From the NCBI GenBank assembly GCA_024401645.1, contig JAKSKR010000012.1, forward strand, positions 1-64,000: DNA of 64,000 nucleotides, in the 5' to 3' direction. Shown in pieces: positions 16,147-25,266 of this stretch. Numbering within the stretch: position 1 is the stretch's first letter; each line of letters starts with the position of its first letter. Source of the stretch: Paludibacteraceae bacterium (GTDB lineage: Bacteria > Bacteroidota > Bacteroidia > Bacteroidales > Paludibacteraceae). The translations under genes were made by a program, and so were the position numbers. The notes beneath the pieces were generated by a model. It saw only the letters and a program-made list of their open reading frames with translations. It ran no database searches and had not been told where the DNA came from.

Positions 16147-18228
16147 ATGAATAAAAGTTTACTAGCATTACCTTTAGCACTCGGCCTTGCAACTAACGCA
16201 ATGGCACAGATGGCTAAGAACAACCCTGAAAAGTTTTTAGGTAACATTACCACCTCTTATAACTGGCAAGAATATTGCGACCCCCAAGAATGTAGCGGCA
16301 GCTATGTATATTCTGACTATTGGAACCAGGTGACTTGCGAAAACGCCACCAAGTGGGGTTCAGTCCACAGCGGCTGGGGCAAGTTTAACTGGACCAATGC
16401 CGACAGAACCTACAACTACTGTAAGCAGAAGGGCATCATTTTCAAATACCACGCACTCATTTGGGGTAGCCAACACCCAACTTGGATTGAAAGTTTAAGT
16501 GTAGAAGACACCAAGAAGGCCATTATTGAATGGTATGACGAAGTTGCAAAACACTACCCTGATTTGAAGATCATCGACGTAGTAAACGAAGCCATCTACT
16601 CTGGCAGCGACTACCACTCACCTTACAAGCAGACCAAGATTATTCAGGCTTTGGGTTCGTTGGCAGAAGACCGTGCACAGAAAGAAACCGGCAGACGCCC
16701 TAGCTACAACTGCACCACCAATGGTTACCCTAACACCAATTCGTACCAGTGGATTGCAGAAGCATTCCGTTTGGCACGCGACCGTTGGCCAGATGCAATC
16801 TTGATCTACAACGACTATAACACCTTCCAGTGGCAGAAGACCCAGTTCATTGACCTTATTAATGGTTTGAAAGCTTGCGGTGCACCAATTGATGCAGCAG
16901 GCAACCAGGCTCACGACTTGAACGACATGAGCGGTTCACAGTTTAAGGCTGCCCTTGAAGAAATTCACAACAAGACACAGATTCCTCAATACATTACCGA
17001 ATACGATATTGCGAAGAAGAACGACGCAACCTTCGAAACCCGCTACAAGGAACAGTTCCCTATTATGTGGGAAGCAGACTATGTTGCCGGCGTAACCCTT
17101 TGGGGATGGGTATACGGTAAGACTTGGGTAAACGATGGCGGCGATAGCGGTGCTTCTGGTTTGGTAAGAAACTGCCAAAAGCGTTCAGCTTTCACCTGGT
17201 TGGAAAACTACATGAAGACCGATGCTGCAAAGAATGCAAAGAGCCCTATCATCATCGGCCAGAAAGGTGGCGTAACTGCCGACGTTAAACTTTCAGCAGA
17301 AACCGTTACCGAAGGCGAAGAAGTTACCATTACCGCAACTGCAGAATCGAAGAGTGGCAAGATTACCCACATCGACATTTTCGCTAACGACGAATTGCTT
17401 GTCAACAAATGGGTGGCTCCTTATGTTTGGACCTTCACTCCAGAAAAGGCTGGCAAGTACACCATTAAGGTCACTGCTTACGACGACCAAGACAAATCGA
17501 GATCAGCATCAACCGATTTGATCGTATTCGAACCACAGAAACCATTCAACGGTGTTGCAGCTAGCATTCCGGGCAAGATTGAAGCTGAAGAATTCGACTT
17601 CGGCGGTGAAGGCAATGCTTACCACGACAACGACGAAGAAAACCGCAACAAGGGTAACCGTAACGAAGGCGTTGACATGAGCAACACTGCAATTGGTTAC
17701 ACCCAAAAGGGCGAATGGATTGAATACACCGTCAACATTGCCAAGGAAGGCAAGTACACCATGTCGGCAGCCGTAGCTTCTGGCAACGACAACTCTGCAT
17801 TCAAGCTCTACATCGACAACAAGGCAATCACCGGCACCGTTGCAGTTCCTAACACTGGCGACTGGGAAACCTTCACCACCGTTAAGGAAGATGTGCAGTT
17901 GCCTTCTGGCGAACACGTTTTGAAACTCGAAATTGTTAGCGACTGGCTTGACATGGACTACATGAGATTCGACGACGAGAACTCTGCCAACGGCTTCAAG
18001 GTCATCAGCAGCGACGAGGTAGTCGTATTCCCTAACCCAGCAACCACCCACATCAGCGTAAGCGGTGTTGACGAAATTGACGAAATGGTTTTGGTTGACG
18101 CAACAGGCAGAACAGTAGCAAGCTCTACCACAACCGAACTCGACATTCCATCAACTTGCAAGGGCGTTTACAGCCTCCGCATCTCAACCGAAAACAACGT
18201 AATTGTAAAGAAGGTAATTGTTAAATAA
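16147..18228 (+). CDS. Secreted GH10 endo-xylanase with Ig-like, CBM6 and T9SS domains
   Basis: This 693-residue enzyme is predicted to hydrolyse beta-1,4-xylan. The signal peptide is about residues 1-20 (MNKSLLALPL...NAMA). GH10 covers about 25-358, with the acid/base in VVNEAI (E148) and the nucleophile in YITEYDIA (E285). An Ig-like domain (about 376-462) and a CBM6-like xylan-binding domain (about 468-610, IEAEEFD...GEWIEYTV...DWLDMDYMRF) follow. A type-A T9SS sorting domain covers about 618-693 (VVVFPNPATTHISV...KKVIVK). The frame is open 28 codons further upstream, but that extension overlaps the promoter and masks the signal peptide. The gene stands alone between its own promoter and terminator. 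Confidence 0.94.
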   Translation: MNKSLLALPLALGLATNAMAQMAKNNPEKFLGNITTSYNWQEYCDPQECSGSYVYSDYWNQVTCENATKWGSVHSGWGKFNWTNADRTYNYCKQKGIIFKYHALIWGSQHPTWIESLSVEDTKKAIIEWYDEVAKHYPDLKIIDVVNEAIYSGSDYHSPYKQTKIIQALGSLAEDRAQKETGRRPSYNCTTNGYPNTNSYQWIAEAFRLARDRWPDAILIYNDYNTFQWQKTQFIDLINGLKACGAPIDAAGNQAHDLNDMSGSQFKAALEEIHNKTQIPQYITEYDIAKKNDATFETRYKEQFPIMWEADYVAGVTLWGWVYGKTWVNDGGDSGASGLVRNCQKRSAFTWLENYMKTDAAKNAKSPIIIGQKGGVTADVKLSAETVTEGEEVTITATAESKSGKITHIDIFANDELLVNKWVAPYVWTFTPEKAGKYTIKVTAYDDQDKSRSASTDLIVFEPQKPFNGVAASIPGKIEAEEFDFGGEGNAYHDNDEENRNKGNRNEGVDMSNTAIGYTQKGEWIEYTVNIAKEGKYTMSAAVASGNDNSAFKLYIDNKAITGTVAVPNTGDWETFTTVKEDVQLPSGEHVLKLEIVSDWLDMDYMRFDDENSANGFKVISSDEVVVFPNPATTHISVSGVDEIDEMVLVDATGRTVASSTTTELDIPSTCKGVYSLRISTENNVIVKKVIVK

Positions 18229-18253
18229 ACTCAACTGAGCTAAAATCAGAATC

Positions 18254-18290
18254 AAAGGCAGACTCTCACACACGGTCTGCCTTTCTTTTT
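18254..18290 (+). terminator. Rho-independent terminator after the xylanase gene
   Basis: Stem aaaggcagac (18254-18263) pairs with gtctgccttt (18275-18284) and is followed by a T-rich tail, 26 bp past the stop. Confidence 0.9.
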
Positions 18291-18366
18291 GTCTAATAAT
18301 CTCACCAATTCATCTCTAAAAAACACCAATTGGGTGGTTTTGCAACGTTTTCTGCTTCATAAGAGC

Positions 18367-18374
18367 TATATTTG
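18367..18374 (+). promoter_or_regulatory. -7 promoter element for the exporter operon
   Basis: TATATTTG matches TAnnTTTG 36 bp before the tolC-like start. The nearest upstream TTTG (18339-18342) is 24 bp away, slightly wider than the usual 19-21. Confidence 0.6.
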
Positions 18375-18409
18375 TAAGTAAGAGGACATTTTATAGCAAA
18401 AATCATATC

Positions 18410-19744
18410 ATGCACAAATATTCTTTACTGCTTGCCAGCTTAGTGCTAAGTCCGTTAACAACACTAGCCCAAGAAAACGAGGCTCCAACCATAGCGAGCT
18501 ACTCAACCGAGAGTTACCGTTTCACGCTAGACGACTGCTTGAAATATGCATTCGGCAACAGCTATGAACGCCAGAACCTGAAACTGTCGGAACAATCGGC
18601 AGCCGAAATGGTGACGCAAGCCAAGAACAACCGTAACCCCAACGTAAACCTTAGTGCAGGCGAAAGCGCACAGCACGTAGGCTCGAGCAGCAAGGTGAAC
18701 GTGAGCGGCAACGTTGGCATTAACGGCGGCATTACCCTTTACCAAGGCGGTAGCATAACCAACAACATTAAGCTCAGCCAACAGCAAGAGGAAGAGGCAA
18801 AGCTACGCACCCAAAAATATGACAACAGCCTCAGCATCGAGATCTTGAGTTCTTACCTGTCGGTTCTTCGAAACGAGGAAACCCTGAAGTACAAGACCTC
18901 TATCGTCTCTACAAGCAAGGAACAGGCCGACATGGGTAAGAAGAAGTACGACGTGGGCACCATGCTCGAGAGCGACTACCTTATTCTGGAAGCGCAATAT
19001 GCCGCTAACCAAACCGACACCCTCGATGCCTACATTTCGCGCTCAACCAACCTTCTGTCGTTGAAGAAGCTGTTGAGCATGGCTCCCGAGGCTAACCTCG
19101 AGTTGGTTGCACCAGACACGTCGACCATAGACGCCCTTGCCCTTCTGCCTAGCCAGGAAGAGTGCGTAAGCAAGGCTCTGCAAACCATGCCTGAACTGAA
19201 ACTCAGCAAAAGCGCTATTGAGATAACCGAAACACAGACTGCCATAACAAAGGGCAGCCGACGCCCTACCATTAGTGCAAGCGCCGGCATTGGAACCAGC
19301 CACCGCGACTTCGACGATGTGGGCCAGCAGTTAGGCGACAACTTCAGCCAACAGGTGGGTGTTTCGTTGAGCATGCCTATCTACGACCGCGGTCAAACCA
19401 AGAGCAAGTTGGAACAGAACCGCATAGCCAAACAGCAAGCCGAAATAGACTATGCACAAACCGAGCTTAACATAAGGCAGACCGTCATTCAGCAATACCA
19501 GAACGTGAAGCTGGCCTACGAACGCTACAAGATGACCAAGTTACGCTGCAATGCCTACGGCGAGGTCTTCAAGGTTTACAATGCCAAGTTCAACGTGGGC
19601 ATGGTTGTCATTACCGACATGCTTCAGCGCCAAGACAACTACATCAACGCCATTAACGAATACGTCCAAGCCAAATACGCCTTCATCTTGAACCGCAAGA
19701 TTCTAGACATCTATACAGGCGAGAACATCAGCATGGGCAATTAA
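18410..19744 (+). CDS. TolC-family outer membrane efflux protein
   Basis: This 444-residue outer-membrane channel component has a signal peptide (about 1-20, ending TTLAQ). Two OEP repeats follow, rich in long heptad helices (for example QQEEEAKLRTQKYDNSLS, and SLSMPIYDRGQTKSKLEQNRIAKQQAE in the second repeat). Length matches the family. It starts a four-gene operon with a periplasmic adaptor, an ABC ATPase and a permease, so it should form the exit duct of that tripartite pump. The substrate is unknown: antibiotics, peptides or lipids are all possible. Confidence 0.92.
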   Translation: MHKYSLLLASLVLSPLTTLAQENEAPTIASYSTESYRFTLDDCLKYAFGNSYERQNLKLSEQSAAEMVTQAKNNRNPNVNLSAGESAQHVGSSSKVNVSGNVGINGGITLYQGGSITNNIKLSQQQEEEAKLRTQKYDNSLSIEILSSYLSVLRNEETLKYKTSIVSTSKEQADMGKKKYDVGTMLESDYLILEAQYAANQTDTLDAYISRSTNLLSLKKLLSMAPEANLELVAPDTSTIDALALLPSQEECVSKALQTMPELKLSKSAIEITETQTAITKGSRRPTISASAGIGTSHRDFDDVGQQLGDNFSQQVGVSLSMPIYDRGQTKSKLEQNRIAKQQAEIDYAQTELNIRQTVIQQYQNVKLAYERYKMTKLRCNAYGEVFKVYNAKFNVGMVVITDMLQRQDNYINAINEYVQAKYAFILNRKILDIYTGENISMGN

Positions 19745-19773
19745 TCATTTCGAGAAAAAGAAAAGAACACAAT

Positions 19774-21054
19774 ATGGAATCAAAAACAACAAAGAAACTG
19801 ATAGCCGTTGTGGTTGTTGCCGCCATTGCCGGTGGCGCCTACTGGCTATTCAAGCCGAGCAAGAAGTCGGTTAGTTTCGCTACCAGAGTCGTAGCTAAAG
19901 ATACGGTTAAGACTACCGTTACCGCAACAGGTAGCGTTGCCCCTGTTGACAAGGTGACAGTGGGTACACAAGTGTCGGGCGAGGTGAAGAAGATTTACGT
20001 CGACTTCAACAGCCACGTTAAGAAGGGCCAGCTACTTGCCGAACTCGACAAGTCTACCCTAAACGAAAGGGTTAAGCAGTGCAGCGCCTCGTTGCAGAAT
20101 GCGACCAGCTCGCTAAACTTGGCACAGAAGAACTACAGCCGCATAAAGACCCTCTTCGACCAGAAAGCCGCAACACAAAGCGAGCTCGACGAGATGCAGC
20201 ACTCGCTCACCCAAGCGCAGAGCCAAGTCATTCAGGCACAGACCAACATGCGCGAGGCTCAAGTGAACCTGGGTTATGCCGAAATTTACTCGCCAATCGA
20301 CGGTGTGGTACTGGGCCGTGACGTTGAAGAAGGACAGACCGTTGCAGCATCGTTCAACACCCCTACCCTCTTCACCATTGCCAAGGACTTGAAGAAGATG
20401 CAGGTAGAAGCAAACATTGACGAGGCCGACATAGGTTCTGTAAAGAAGGGCCAAGCCGTAACCTTTACCGTCGATTCGTACAGCGACTTGACATTCAGCG
20501 GCGAGGTGAGCCAAATTCGCCTTAACCCAACTACCACCAACAACGTGGTGACCTACACCGTCATTATTAGCGCACCAAACCCCGACGAGAAGCTATACCC
20601 TGGCATGACTGCCAACATCAGCATCGTTACCGAACAAGTGGTAGACCTTACCATTCCGTCGGCAGCTGTTAACTGGATGCCTAGCGAAGAGGTGTTCCGT
20701 GCCCTTCCACGCCCTAAAGGCAAGCCTGAAGGTGGACCAATGTCGGCTCGCGACATGGAAAGGGAAGAAGGCATTAGACCTGCCAACACCCGTAACGAGA
20801 AAACCGTGTGGATTAAGAACGGCGACGTTATTAGGCCAAGACGCGTGCAGGTGGGATTAAGCGACGGCATTAACTACATTGTTAAGAGTGGCGTTAATGC
20901 GGGCGACACCATCATTACCAACGCCACCGTAGGCGAAAAGGTAAAAGGCAACAAGGGTGGAGCCGGCAACCCATTCATGCCACAACGACCAAAACACGGT
21001 TCAAAGAACAGCGCAAAAGAAGCTGCCGGAAACGGTGGTGCTCCTGCAAAATAA
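19774..21054 (+). CDS. MacA/HlyD-type periplasmic adaptor subunit
   Basis: This 426-residue membrane-fusion protein has an N-terminal anchor (about 7-26, AVVVVAAIAGGAYWLF). A lipoyl-like half follows (VTVGTQVSGEVKKIYVDFNS), then a coiled-coil hairpin (about 90-170), the second lipoyl half (YSPIDGVVLGRDVEEGQTV) and beta-barrel and membrane-proximal domains. The C-terminus is a Gly/Lys-rich tail. It starts 29 bp after the TolC-like gene and ends 8 bp before the ATPase gene. It should bridge the inner-membrane ABC pair to the TolC-like channel. Confidence 0.93.
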   Translation: MESKTTKKLIAVVVVAAIAGGAYWLFKPSKKSVSFATRVVAKDTVKTTVTATGSVAPVDKVTVGTQVSGEVKKIYVDFNSHVKKGQLLAELDKSTLNERVKQCSASLQNATSSLNLAQKNYSRIKTLFDQKAATQSELDEMQHSLTQAQSQVIQAQTNMREAQVNLGYAEIYSPIDGVVLGRDVEEGQTVAASFNTPTLFTIAKDLKKMQVEANIDEADIGSVKKGQAVTFTVDSYSDLTFSGEVSQIRLNPTTTNNVVTYTVIISAPNPDEKLYPGMTANISIVTEQVVDLTIPSAAVNWMPSEEVFRALPRPKGKPEGGPMSARDMEREEGIRPANTRNEKTVWIKNGDVIRPRRVQVGLSDGINYIVKSGVNAGDTIITNATVGEKVKGNKGGAGNPFMPQRPKHGSKNSAKEAAGNGGAPAK

Positions 21055-21062
21055 ATTGAATT

Positions 21063-21851
21063 ATGGGCGAGAACATCAAACAGAATCAGTCTAACCAGCA
21101 GCAGCCTACAGCAAAGTCAATCATCAGGATTGAAGACCTTAAACGCGACTTTGTGGTGGGTAACGAGGTGGTGCATGCCCTGCGCGGAGTCACCTTCGAC
21201 ATTAAGGAAGGGGAGTTTGTAGCCATCATGGGCACTTCGGGTAGCGGAAAGTCTACCATGCTGAACATTCTGGGTTGCCTAGACAAGCCAACAAGTGGGC
21301 ACTACTATATTGATGGTGTAGATGCGTCGCAATGTTCGAAGGACGAGCTGTCGTTCATCCGTAACCGCAAGATTGGTTTCGTGTTCCAAAGCTACAACCT
21401 TCTACCCCGCACCACGTCTATTGAGCAAGTGGAGCTACCGCTCCTCTACAATAGTTCCATCAACGCAAAGGAACGCCGCGAACGTGCCGAACACGCCCTC
21501 GAGTTGGTGGGTATGGCAAACCGTGCCAACCACACCCCCAACCAGATGTCGGGCGGTCAGCAGCAACGTATTGCCATTGCGCGTGCCATTGTGAACGACC
21601 CTGTCATCTTACTAGCCGACGAGGCGACCGGTAACCTCGACACCCGCACCTCGTACGAGATTATGAGTCTGTTCCAAAAGCTTAACGACCAAGGCGTAAC
21701 TATCGGCTTCGTTACCCACGAGCCCGACATTGCCCTTTTCACCAAGCGCCAGGTCATGCTTCGCGACGGACGCATCATGAAAGACCTTCTGGTCGACACC
21801 CAATCGGCACAAGCTGCCCTCGATGCCCTTCCGGCATCTGACGACTATTAA
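21063..21851 (+). CDS. MacB/LolD-type ABC transporter ATPase
   Basis: This 262-residue nucleotide-binding subunit has Walker A GTSGSGKST (about 57-65), Q-loop FVFQSYNLL, signature MSGGQQQR, Walker B VILLADEATGNLD and H-loop FVTHEPD, all intact. The N-terminal 20 residues are Gln/Asn-rich. In classical MacB the ATPase is fused to the permease; here they are separate genes 12 bp apart, as in LolD/LolC and many Bacteroidetes pumps. Confidence 0.95.
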   Translation: MGENIKQNQSNQQQPTAKSIIRIEDLKRDFVVGNEVVHALRGVTFDIKEGEFVAIMGTSGSGKSTMLNILGCLDKPTSGHYYIDGVDASQCSKDELSFIRNRKIGFVFQSYNLLPRTTSIEQVELPLLYNSSINAKERRERAEHALELVGMANRANHTPNQMSGGQQQRIAIARAIVNDPVILLADEATGNLDTRTSYEIMSLFQKLNDQGVTIGFVTHEPDIALFTKRQVMLRDGRIMKDLLVDTQSAQAALDALPASDDY

Positions 21852-21863
21852 AAAACAATACGC

Positions 21864-23093
21864 ATGAACATAGCCAATCTATTAAAAGTGGCGTGGGACG
21901 CCATTTTAAGAAATAAGACAAGAACGCTGCTCACCATTCTTGGTGTAGTCATCGGTATATCTTCAGTCATTGCCATGGTTAGCCTTGGCCAAAGTTCGCA
22001 GCAAAGCATTACCGAACAAGTATCGTCAACCGGTACCAACATGATAATGATTATGCGTGCCAACCAGCGCCGTGGTGGTGTGAACATGGGTTCAGACAAC
22101 GCACAGTCGCTCACCATTGCCGACGTCAACGTCATTGAGAAACAAGCCAAATACGTAAGCATGGTGTCTCCGCTAGTCAGCGCCGGCGGACAGATTGTAA
22201 GCGGCAACAACAATGCCCAAGGTTCGTTGCAAGGCGGATCGACCGACCTGTTGGAAATCAGAAAGCTCTCATTGGCAACCGGCAGCAACTTTACGAAGGA
22301 AGATATTTCGAAGTATTCAAAAGTCTGTGTCATTGGTCAAACCGTTGTCAATAACCTTTTCCCCGACGTAGACGACATTTCGGAAGTCATAGGTAAGGAC
22401 ATTCGTTTTAAGGGTGTTCCGCTTAAGGTTATCGGCGTACTCGAATCGAAGGGTAACAACAGCATGGGTCAAGACCAAGACGACGTCATTATTGCCCCTT
22501 ACACTACCGTACAGAAACGTTTTCTAGGCACCAATTACCTTCAGATGATTTACTGTTCGGCAGTCAGCGAAGAGTATTGCGACGATGCGGTTACCGAAAT
22601 CTCGCTCCTCTTGCGCGAAAACCACCGCTTAAGCGACGAGCAGAACGATGACTTTGAGGTTAGAACCCAGGCTGAAATGCTGTCGATGATGAACAGCATG
22701 ACCAGCACCCTAACACTTTTGTTGGCAGCCATTGCATCCATCTCTCTAGTTGTGGGTGGTATTGGCATCATGAACATCATGTACGTAACCGTAACCGAAC
22801 GAACCAAGGAAATTGGTCTTCGCATGGCAATTGGAGCACGAAGCAAAGACATCTTGTTGCAATTCCTCATCGAGAGTGCCATTCTTAGCTTGGTGGGAGG
22901 CTTAATAGGCATCATACTGGGCTTACTGCTCTCCTACGCAGGTTCGTCGGCTCTTGGCATGCCATTCGTGGTTAGCTATTCAGCCATCGGCCTATCGTTT
23001 GTGGTATGTGCCGCCACCGGCATCTTCTTCGGTTGGTACCCTGCCAAGAAGGCAGCCAACCTCGACCCTATCACAGCATTGAGATACGAATAA
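21864..23093 (+). CDS. MacB/FtsX-type ABC transporter permease
   Basis: This 409-residue inner-membrane permease has an N-terminal transmembrane helix (about 20-42, TLLTILGVVIGISSVIAMVSLG) and a large periplasmic MacB_PCD domain (about 45-270). The FtsX domain has three C-terminal helices (about 280-400) and the typical segment VTERTKEIGLRMAIGARSKDI. It should work as a dimer with the ATPase encoded just upstream, transmitting mechanical force to the adaptor and channel. It is the last gene of the operon. A MITE-like element lies between its stop and the operon terminator. Confidence 0.94.
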   Translation: MNIANLLKVAWDAILRNKTRTLLTILGVVIGISSVIAMVSLGQSSQQSITEQVSSTGTNMIMIMRANQRRGGVNMGSDNAQSLTIADVNVIEKQAKYVSMVSPLVSAGGQIVSGNNNAQGSLQGGSTDLLEIRKLSLATGSNFTKEDISKYSKVCVIGQTVVNNLFPDVDDISEVIGKDIRFKGVPLKVIGVLESKGNNSMGQDQDDVIIAPYTTVQKRFLGTNYLQMIYCSAVSEEYCDDAVTEISLLLRENHRLSDEQNDDFEVRTQAEMLSMMNSMTSTLTLLLAAIASISLVVGGIGIMNIMYVTVTERTKEIGLRMAIGARSKDILLQFLIESAILSLVGGLIGIILGLLLSYAGSSALGMPFVVSYSAIGLSFVVCAATGIFFGWYPAKKAANLDPITALRYE

Positions 23094-23101
23094 GTTAATT
23101 A

Positions 23102-23278
23102 AGAAGCTGTTTAAAAATTTTACGAAAGAATTCTTATTGGACATTTTATGGATCTTTTTTGTCTATTTTGAATGTTTTTCAGTCACAATGGAGTTTCCAT
23201 TGCTCCTTTCTAAACCATTCAAACTATCCTAAAAAATCTCTCATAAAATTCGCCAATAAAAAAATTTAAACAGCTTCT
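23102..23278. mobile_element. MITE-like non-coding element (177 bp)
   Basis: Perfect 14-bp terminal inverted repeats, agaagctgtttaaa (23102-23115) and its complement (23265-23278), enclose AT-rich DNA with no coding capacity. Subterminal sequences also mirror each other (both ends have ttattgg and a ttttacga/ttttatga block). The first 39 bp recur at 29598-29636 with one mismatch. It sits between the permease stop and its terminator. No target-site duplication is obvious and the parent element is not in the window. Confidence 0.7.
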
Positions 23279-23293
23279 ATGTGAATAACGAGG

Positions 23294-23330
23294 AATCCCC
23301 AATAGCAAAAAACTATTGGGGATTTTCTTA
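23294..23330 (+). terminator. Rho-independent terminator of the exporter operon
   Basis: Perfect 12-bp stem aatccccaatag (23294-23305) with 23313-23324, followed by ttttctt. It lies 200 bp from the operon's last stop because the MITE-like element intervenes. Confidence 0.88.
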
Positions 23331-23371
23331 TGCCAAGCCATCGGCACGACTTATGTTATGGCACATTTCAC

Positions 23372-23379
23372 TATCTTTG
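23372..23379 (+). promoter_or_regulatory. -7 promoter element for the 165-aa hypothetical gene
   Basis: TATCTTTG matches TAnnTTTG, 26 bp before the ATG at 23405. It lies inside the longer frame that opens at 23330 and so supports the later start. Confidence 0.6.
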
Positions 23380-23404
23380 CACCATCTACACAAGAAAGAC
23401 GCGT

Positions 23405-23902
23405 ATGTACAAGATATTTTGGGCACAGAACGAGAATCCGGCTCAACCAAGCACCATGATTGAAGGTGACAAGATGGAAGCCTACACGGGCACCGAAAGC
23501 CAAAACAGACTGATGATGAAATTTGGCGAGGTTAGGCAATGGACTTGCACCGAAGCCATAGCCGAACAGAGGGGCTACAACAAGAAATACGACAAGGGAT
23601 TCAATTTCGCCATTAAGGAAGGGGTTGGCATCACCATCAACTCTTCATTCTTGACGAAAGACGTGAACGGCCGTCGCATTTCTTACATCTTCTTTACCGA
23701 CAATACAGACCTCGAGGCCTCCCTTACCGACCTTAAACACTATGCGGCAATGTGTGGCAAAGAACTGAACCTATCTGAACTTGAAGAAGCCATTAAAGAC
23801 ATTAAGGCTGGTCCTAGCAAGCCTAAAGACGAGAATGCCAGCAAACTCGCCAACATTGGCGGTGGCTACGAGCGCATCTGGCAACACATAAGGAGACACT
23901 AA
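23405..23902 (+). CDS. Hypothetical cytosolic protein (165 aa)
   Basis: I do not recognise a family. The protein has no signal peptide or membrane helix and ends in a basic IRRH tail. A mixed alpha/beta central part (about 60-115) includes VGITINSSFLTKDVNGRRISYIFFTD. A helical region follows, then a Lys/Pro/Glu linker and a short C-terminal helix. The start was chosen because a good -7 box lies 26 bp upstream and would be within the gene if the earlier ATG at 23330 were used. It is monocistronic and converges on the ATPase gene that follows. Confidence 0.65.
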   Translation: MYKIFWAQNENPAQPSTMIEGDKMEAYTGTESQNRLMMKFGEVRQWTCTEAIAEQRGYNKKYDKGFNFAIKEGVGITINSSFLTKDVNGRRISYIFFTDNTDLEASLTDLKHYAAMCGKELNLSELEEAIKDIKAGPSKPKDENASKLANIGGGYERIWQHIRRH

Positions 23903-23941
23903 TTTGTTACCAAAAAGTTTTTAATTCAAGACTTTAGCAAA

Positions 23942-25084
23942 CTAAATTATCTCCCCATTCCACAGTTGTCTCAAAAAATCGTACACATATATAAGTTCAA
24001 TATTCGAGCTAGTCACACGATTGATGCGATCTAATGAGACAATAATTCTCCGGCATTCAGGATAATCTTCAGCAAATTGAGCCAGACCTTTCATATGTTT
24101 GCTTTGTATTTCCTCTGCCGATTTTATCTCAATTGCAACCCTTGCCTTCCCAATAACGACATCAACTTCCTTACCCAAATAAGTTCGCCAATACGATAGT
24201 TCCTCATTAATATGGTTATAGCCCATATATGCGACCAATTCTTGAATAATAAACTGCTCAAAAGCGTGTCCAAACTCTGGCATACCAGGCAACATTCCCG
24301 AACGTTTTAACAAATAATTGCTAATAGAAACATCGAAAAAATAAAACCTCGGGCTCTGCACACATTGCCGTTTTCCATTCGCATTAAATGCGGGAATAAG
24401 ATAACCAATAAGTGTATCTTGTAAAACAGAGAAATATTCCTTTACAGTGTTTGCGCTAACGCCACAATCGGCAGCTATATTATTATAGTTTATCATTTCT
24501 CCACTTGTCTGTGCTGCAACTTCCAAGAAACGACTAAACCCAGCCAGATTGCGAACTAAAGCTTCTGCCTTAATTTCTTCTCGTAAATATATATCAACGT
24601 AAGCCTCCATAAGGCGTTGTGGTTCATTGCAAAGATACAACTTTGGCAACATTCCATGATTGCAAGCCCTAACTACATCAAAATCTTCAATTTCAGCGCT
24701 TACTAAAGGATACAGACGGCATGGCAAAGCCCTGCCCCCCAATGTGTTAGTTCCGTTTCGTTTTAACTTACGTGCGCTCGATCCACATAGAATAAAACGC
24801 AATTGACGGTTTGTAATAAACCAATGAACCTCATTCAACAAAATAGGCAATTGTTGAATTTCATCTACAATAACTAACGACCCAGGCTTTTCTTGCATCA
24901 ACATTTGGTGAAATAACGCAGGACGTTTTGTGAAACGCTGTAAAAGTTCAAGGTCCAACAGATCAACAAAAGTCGCCGAAGGGAATTTTTCTTTTAACAG
25001 AGTGGTTTTGCCAGTCTGTCTTGCACCAAACAAAAACAGGCTTTCCTCTGGCTCTTCTTCTATTTTATAGTATCGATTTAGCAT
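23942..25084 (-). CDS. AAA ATPase with DUF4143 domain
   Basis: This 380-residue protein belongs to the large Bacteroidetes AAA_14/DUF4143 group. Walker A is GARQTGKT (20-27) and Walker B is LVIVDEIQQL (about 70-79); a sensor-like CGSSARKL follows. The C-terminal DUF4143 part carries a PD-(D/E)XK-like motif (EVDVVIGKARVAIEIKSAEE, about residues 303-322). Family function is not established; roles in defence or mobile-element biology have been suggested. It has a TATCTTTG promoter box and an unusual 32-bp repeat array directly upstream, and it stands alone. Confidence 0.88.
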   Translation of the reverse strand: MLNRYYKIEEEPEESLFLFGARQTGKTTLLKEKFPSATFVDLLDLELLQRFTKRPALFHQMLMQEKPGSLVIVDEIQQLPILLNEVHWFITNRQLRFILCGSSARKLKRNGTNTLGGRALPCRLYPLVSAEIEDFDVVRACNHGMLPKLYLCNEPQRLMEAYVDIYLREEIKAEALVRNLAGFSRFLEVAAQTSGEMINYNNIAADCGVSANTVKEYFSVLQDTLIGYLIPAFNANGKRQCVQSPRFYFFDVSISNYLLKRSGMLPGMPEFGHAFEQFIIQELVAYMGYNHINEELSYWRTYLGKEVDVVIGKARVAIEIKSAEEIQSKHMKGLAQFAEDYPECRRIIVSLDRINRVTSSNIELIYVYDFLRQLWNGEII

Positions 25085-25103
25085 ATCTTCTTAATTTTCA
25101 ATT

Positions 25104-25111
25104 CAAAGATA
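25104..25111 (-). promoter_or_regulatory. -7 promoter element for the DUF4143 ATPase
   Basis: Minus-strand TATCTTTG, 20 bp before the start codon. The 32-bp repeat array begins 34 bp further upstream, covering the region around and upstream of -40. Confidence 0.6.
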
Positions 25112-25144
25112 ATGCAAATTTTCATTTTAAGGGATAAAAAACAG

Positions 25145-25263
25145 AGAAAATCCGCAGTAGTGTTGCAGATTTTGTTAGAAAATCCGCAGTAGTGTTGCGA
25201 TTTTTATTAGAAAATCCGCAGTAGTGTTGCAGATTTTGTTAGAAAATCCGCAGTAGGAATGCA
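25145..25263. repeat. Tandem 32-bp repeats, about 3.7 copies, upstream of the DUF4143 ATPase
   Basis: Copies start at 25145, 25177, 25209 and 25241 (the last partial). The core is aaaatccgcagtagtgttgc, and copies 1 and 3 are identical. Each unit is an imperfect palindrome, aaaatccgca-N7-tgcagatttt. There are no spacers, so it is not a CRISPR. The position, 61-179 bp upstream of the ATPase start, suggests an operator. Confidence 0.9.
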
Positions 25264-25266
25264 CGA

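Noticed and set aside
25145-25263. CRISPR array
   Set aside because: The 32-bp units are directly tandem with no spacers, only about 3.7 copies, no cas genes nearby, and they lie in a promoter region.
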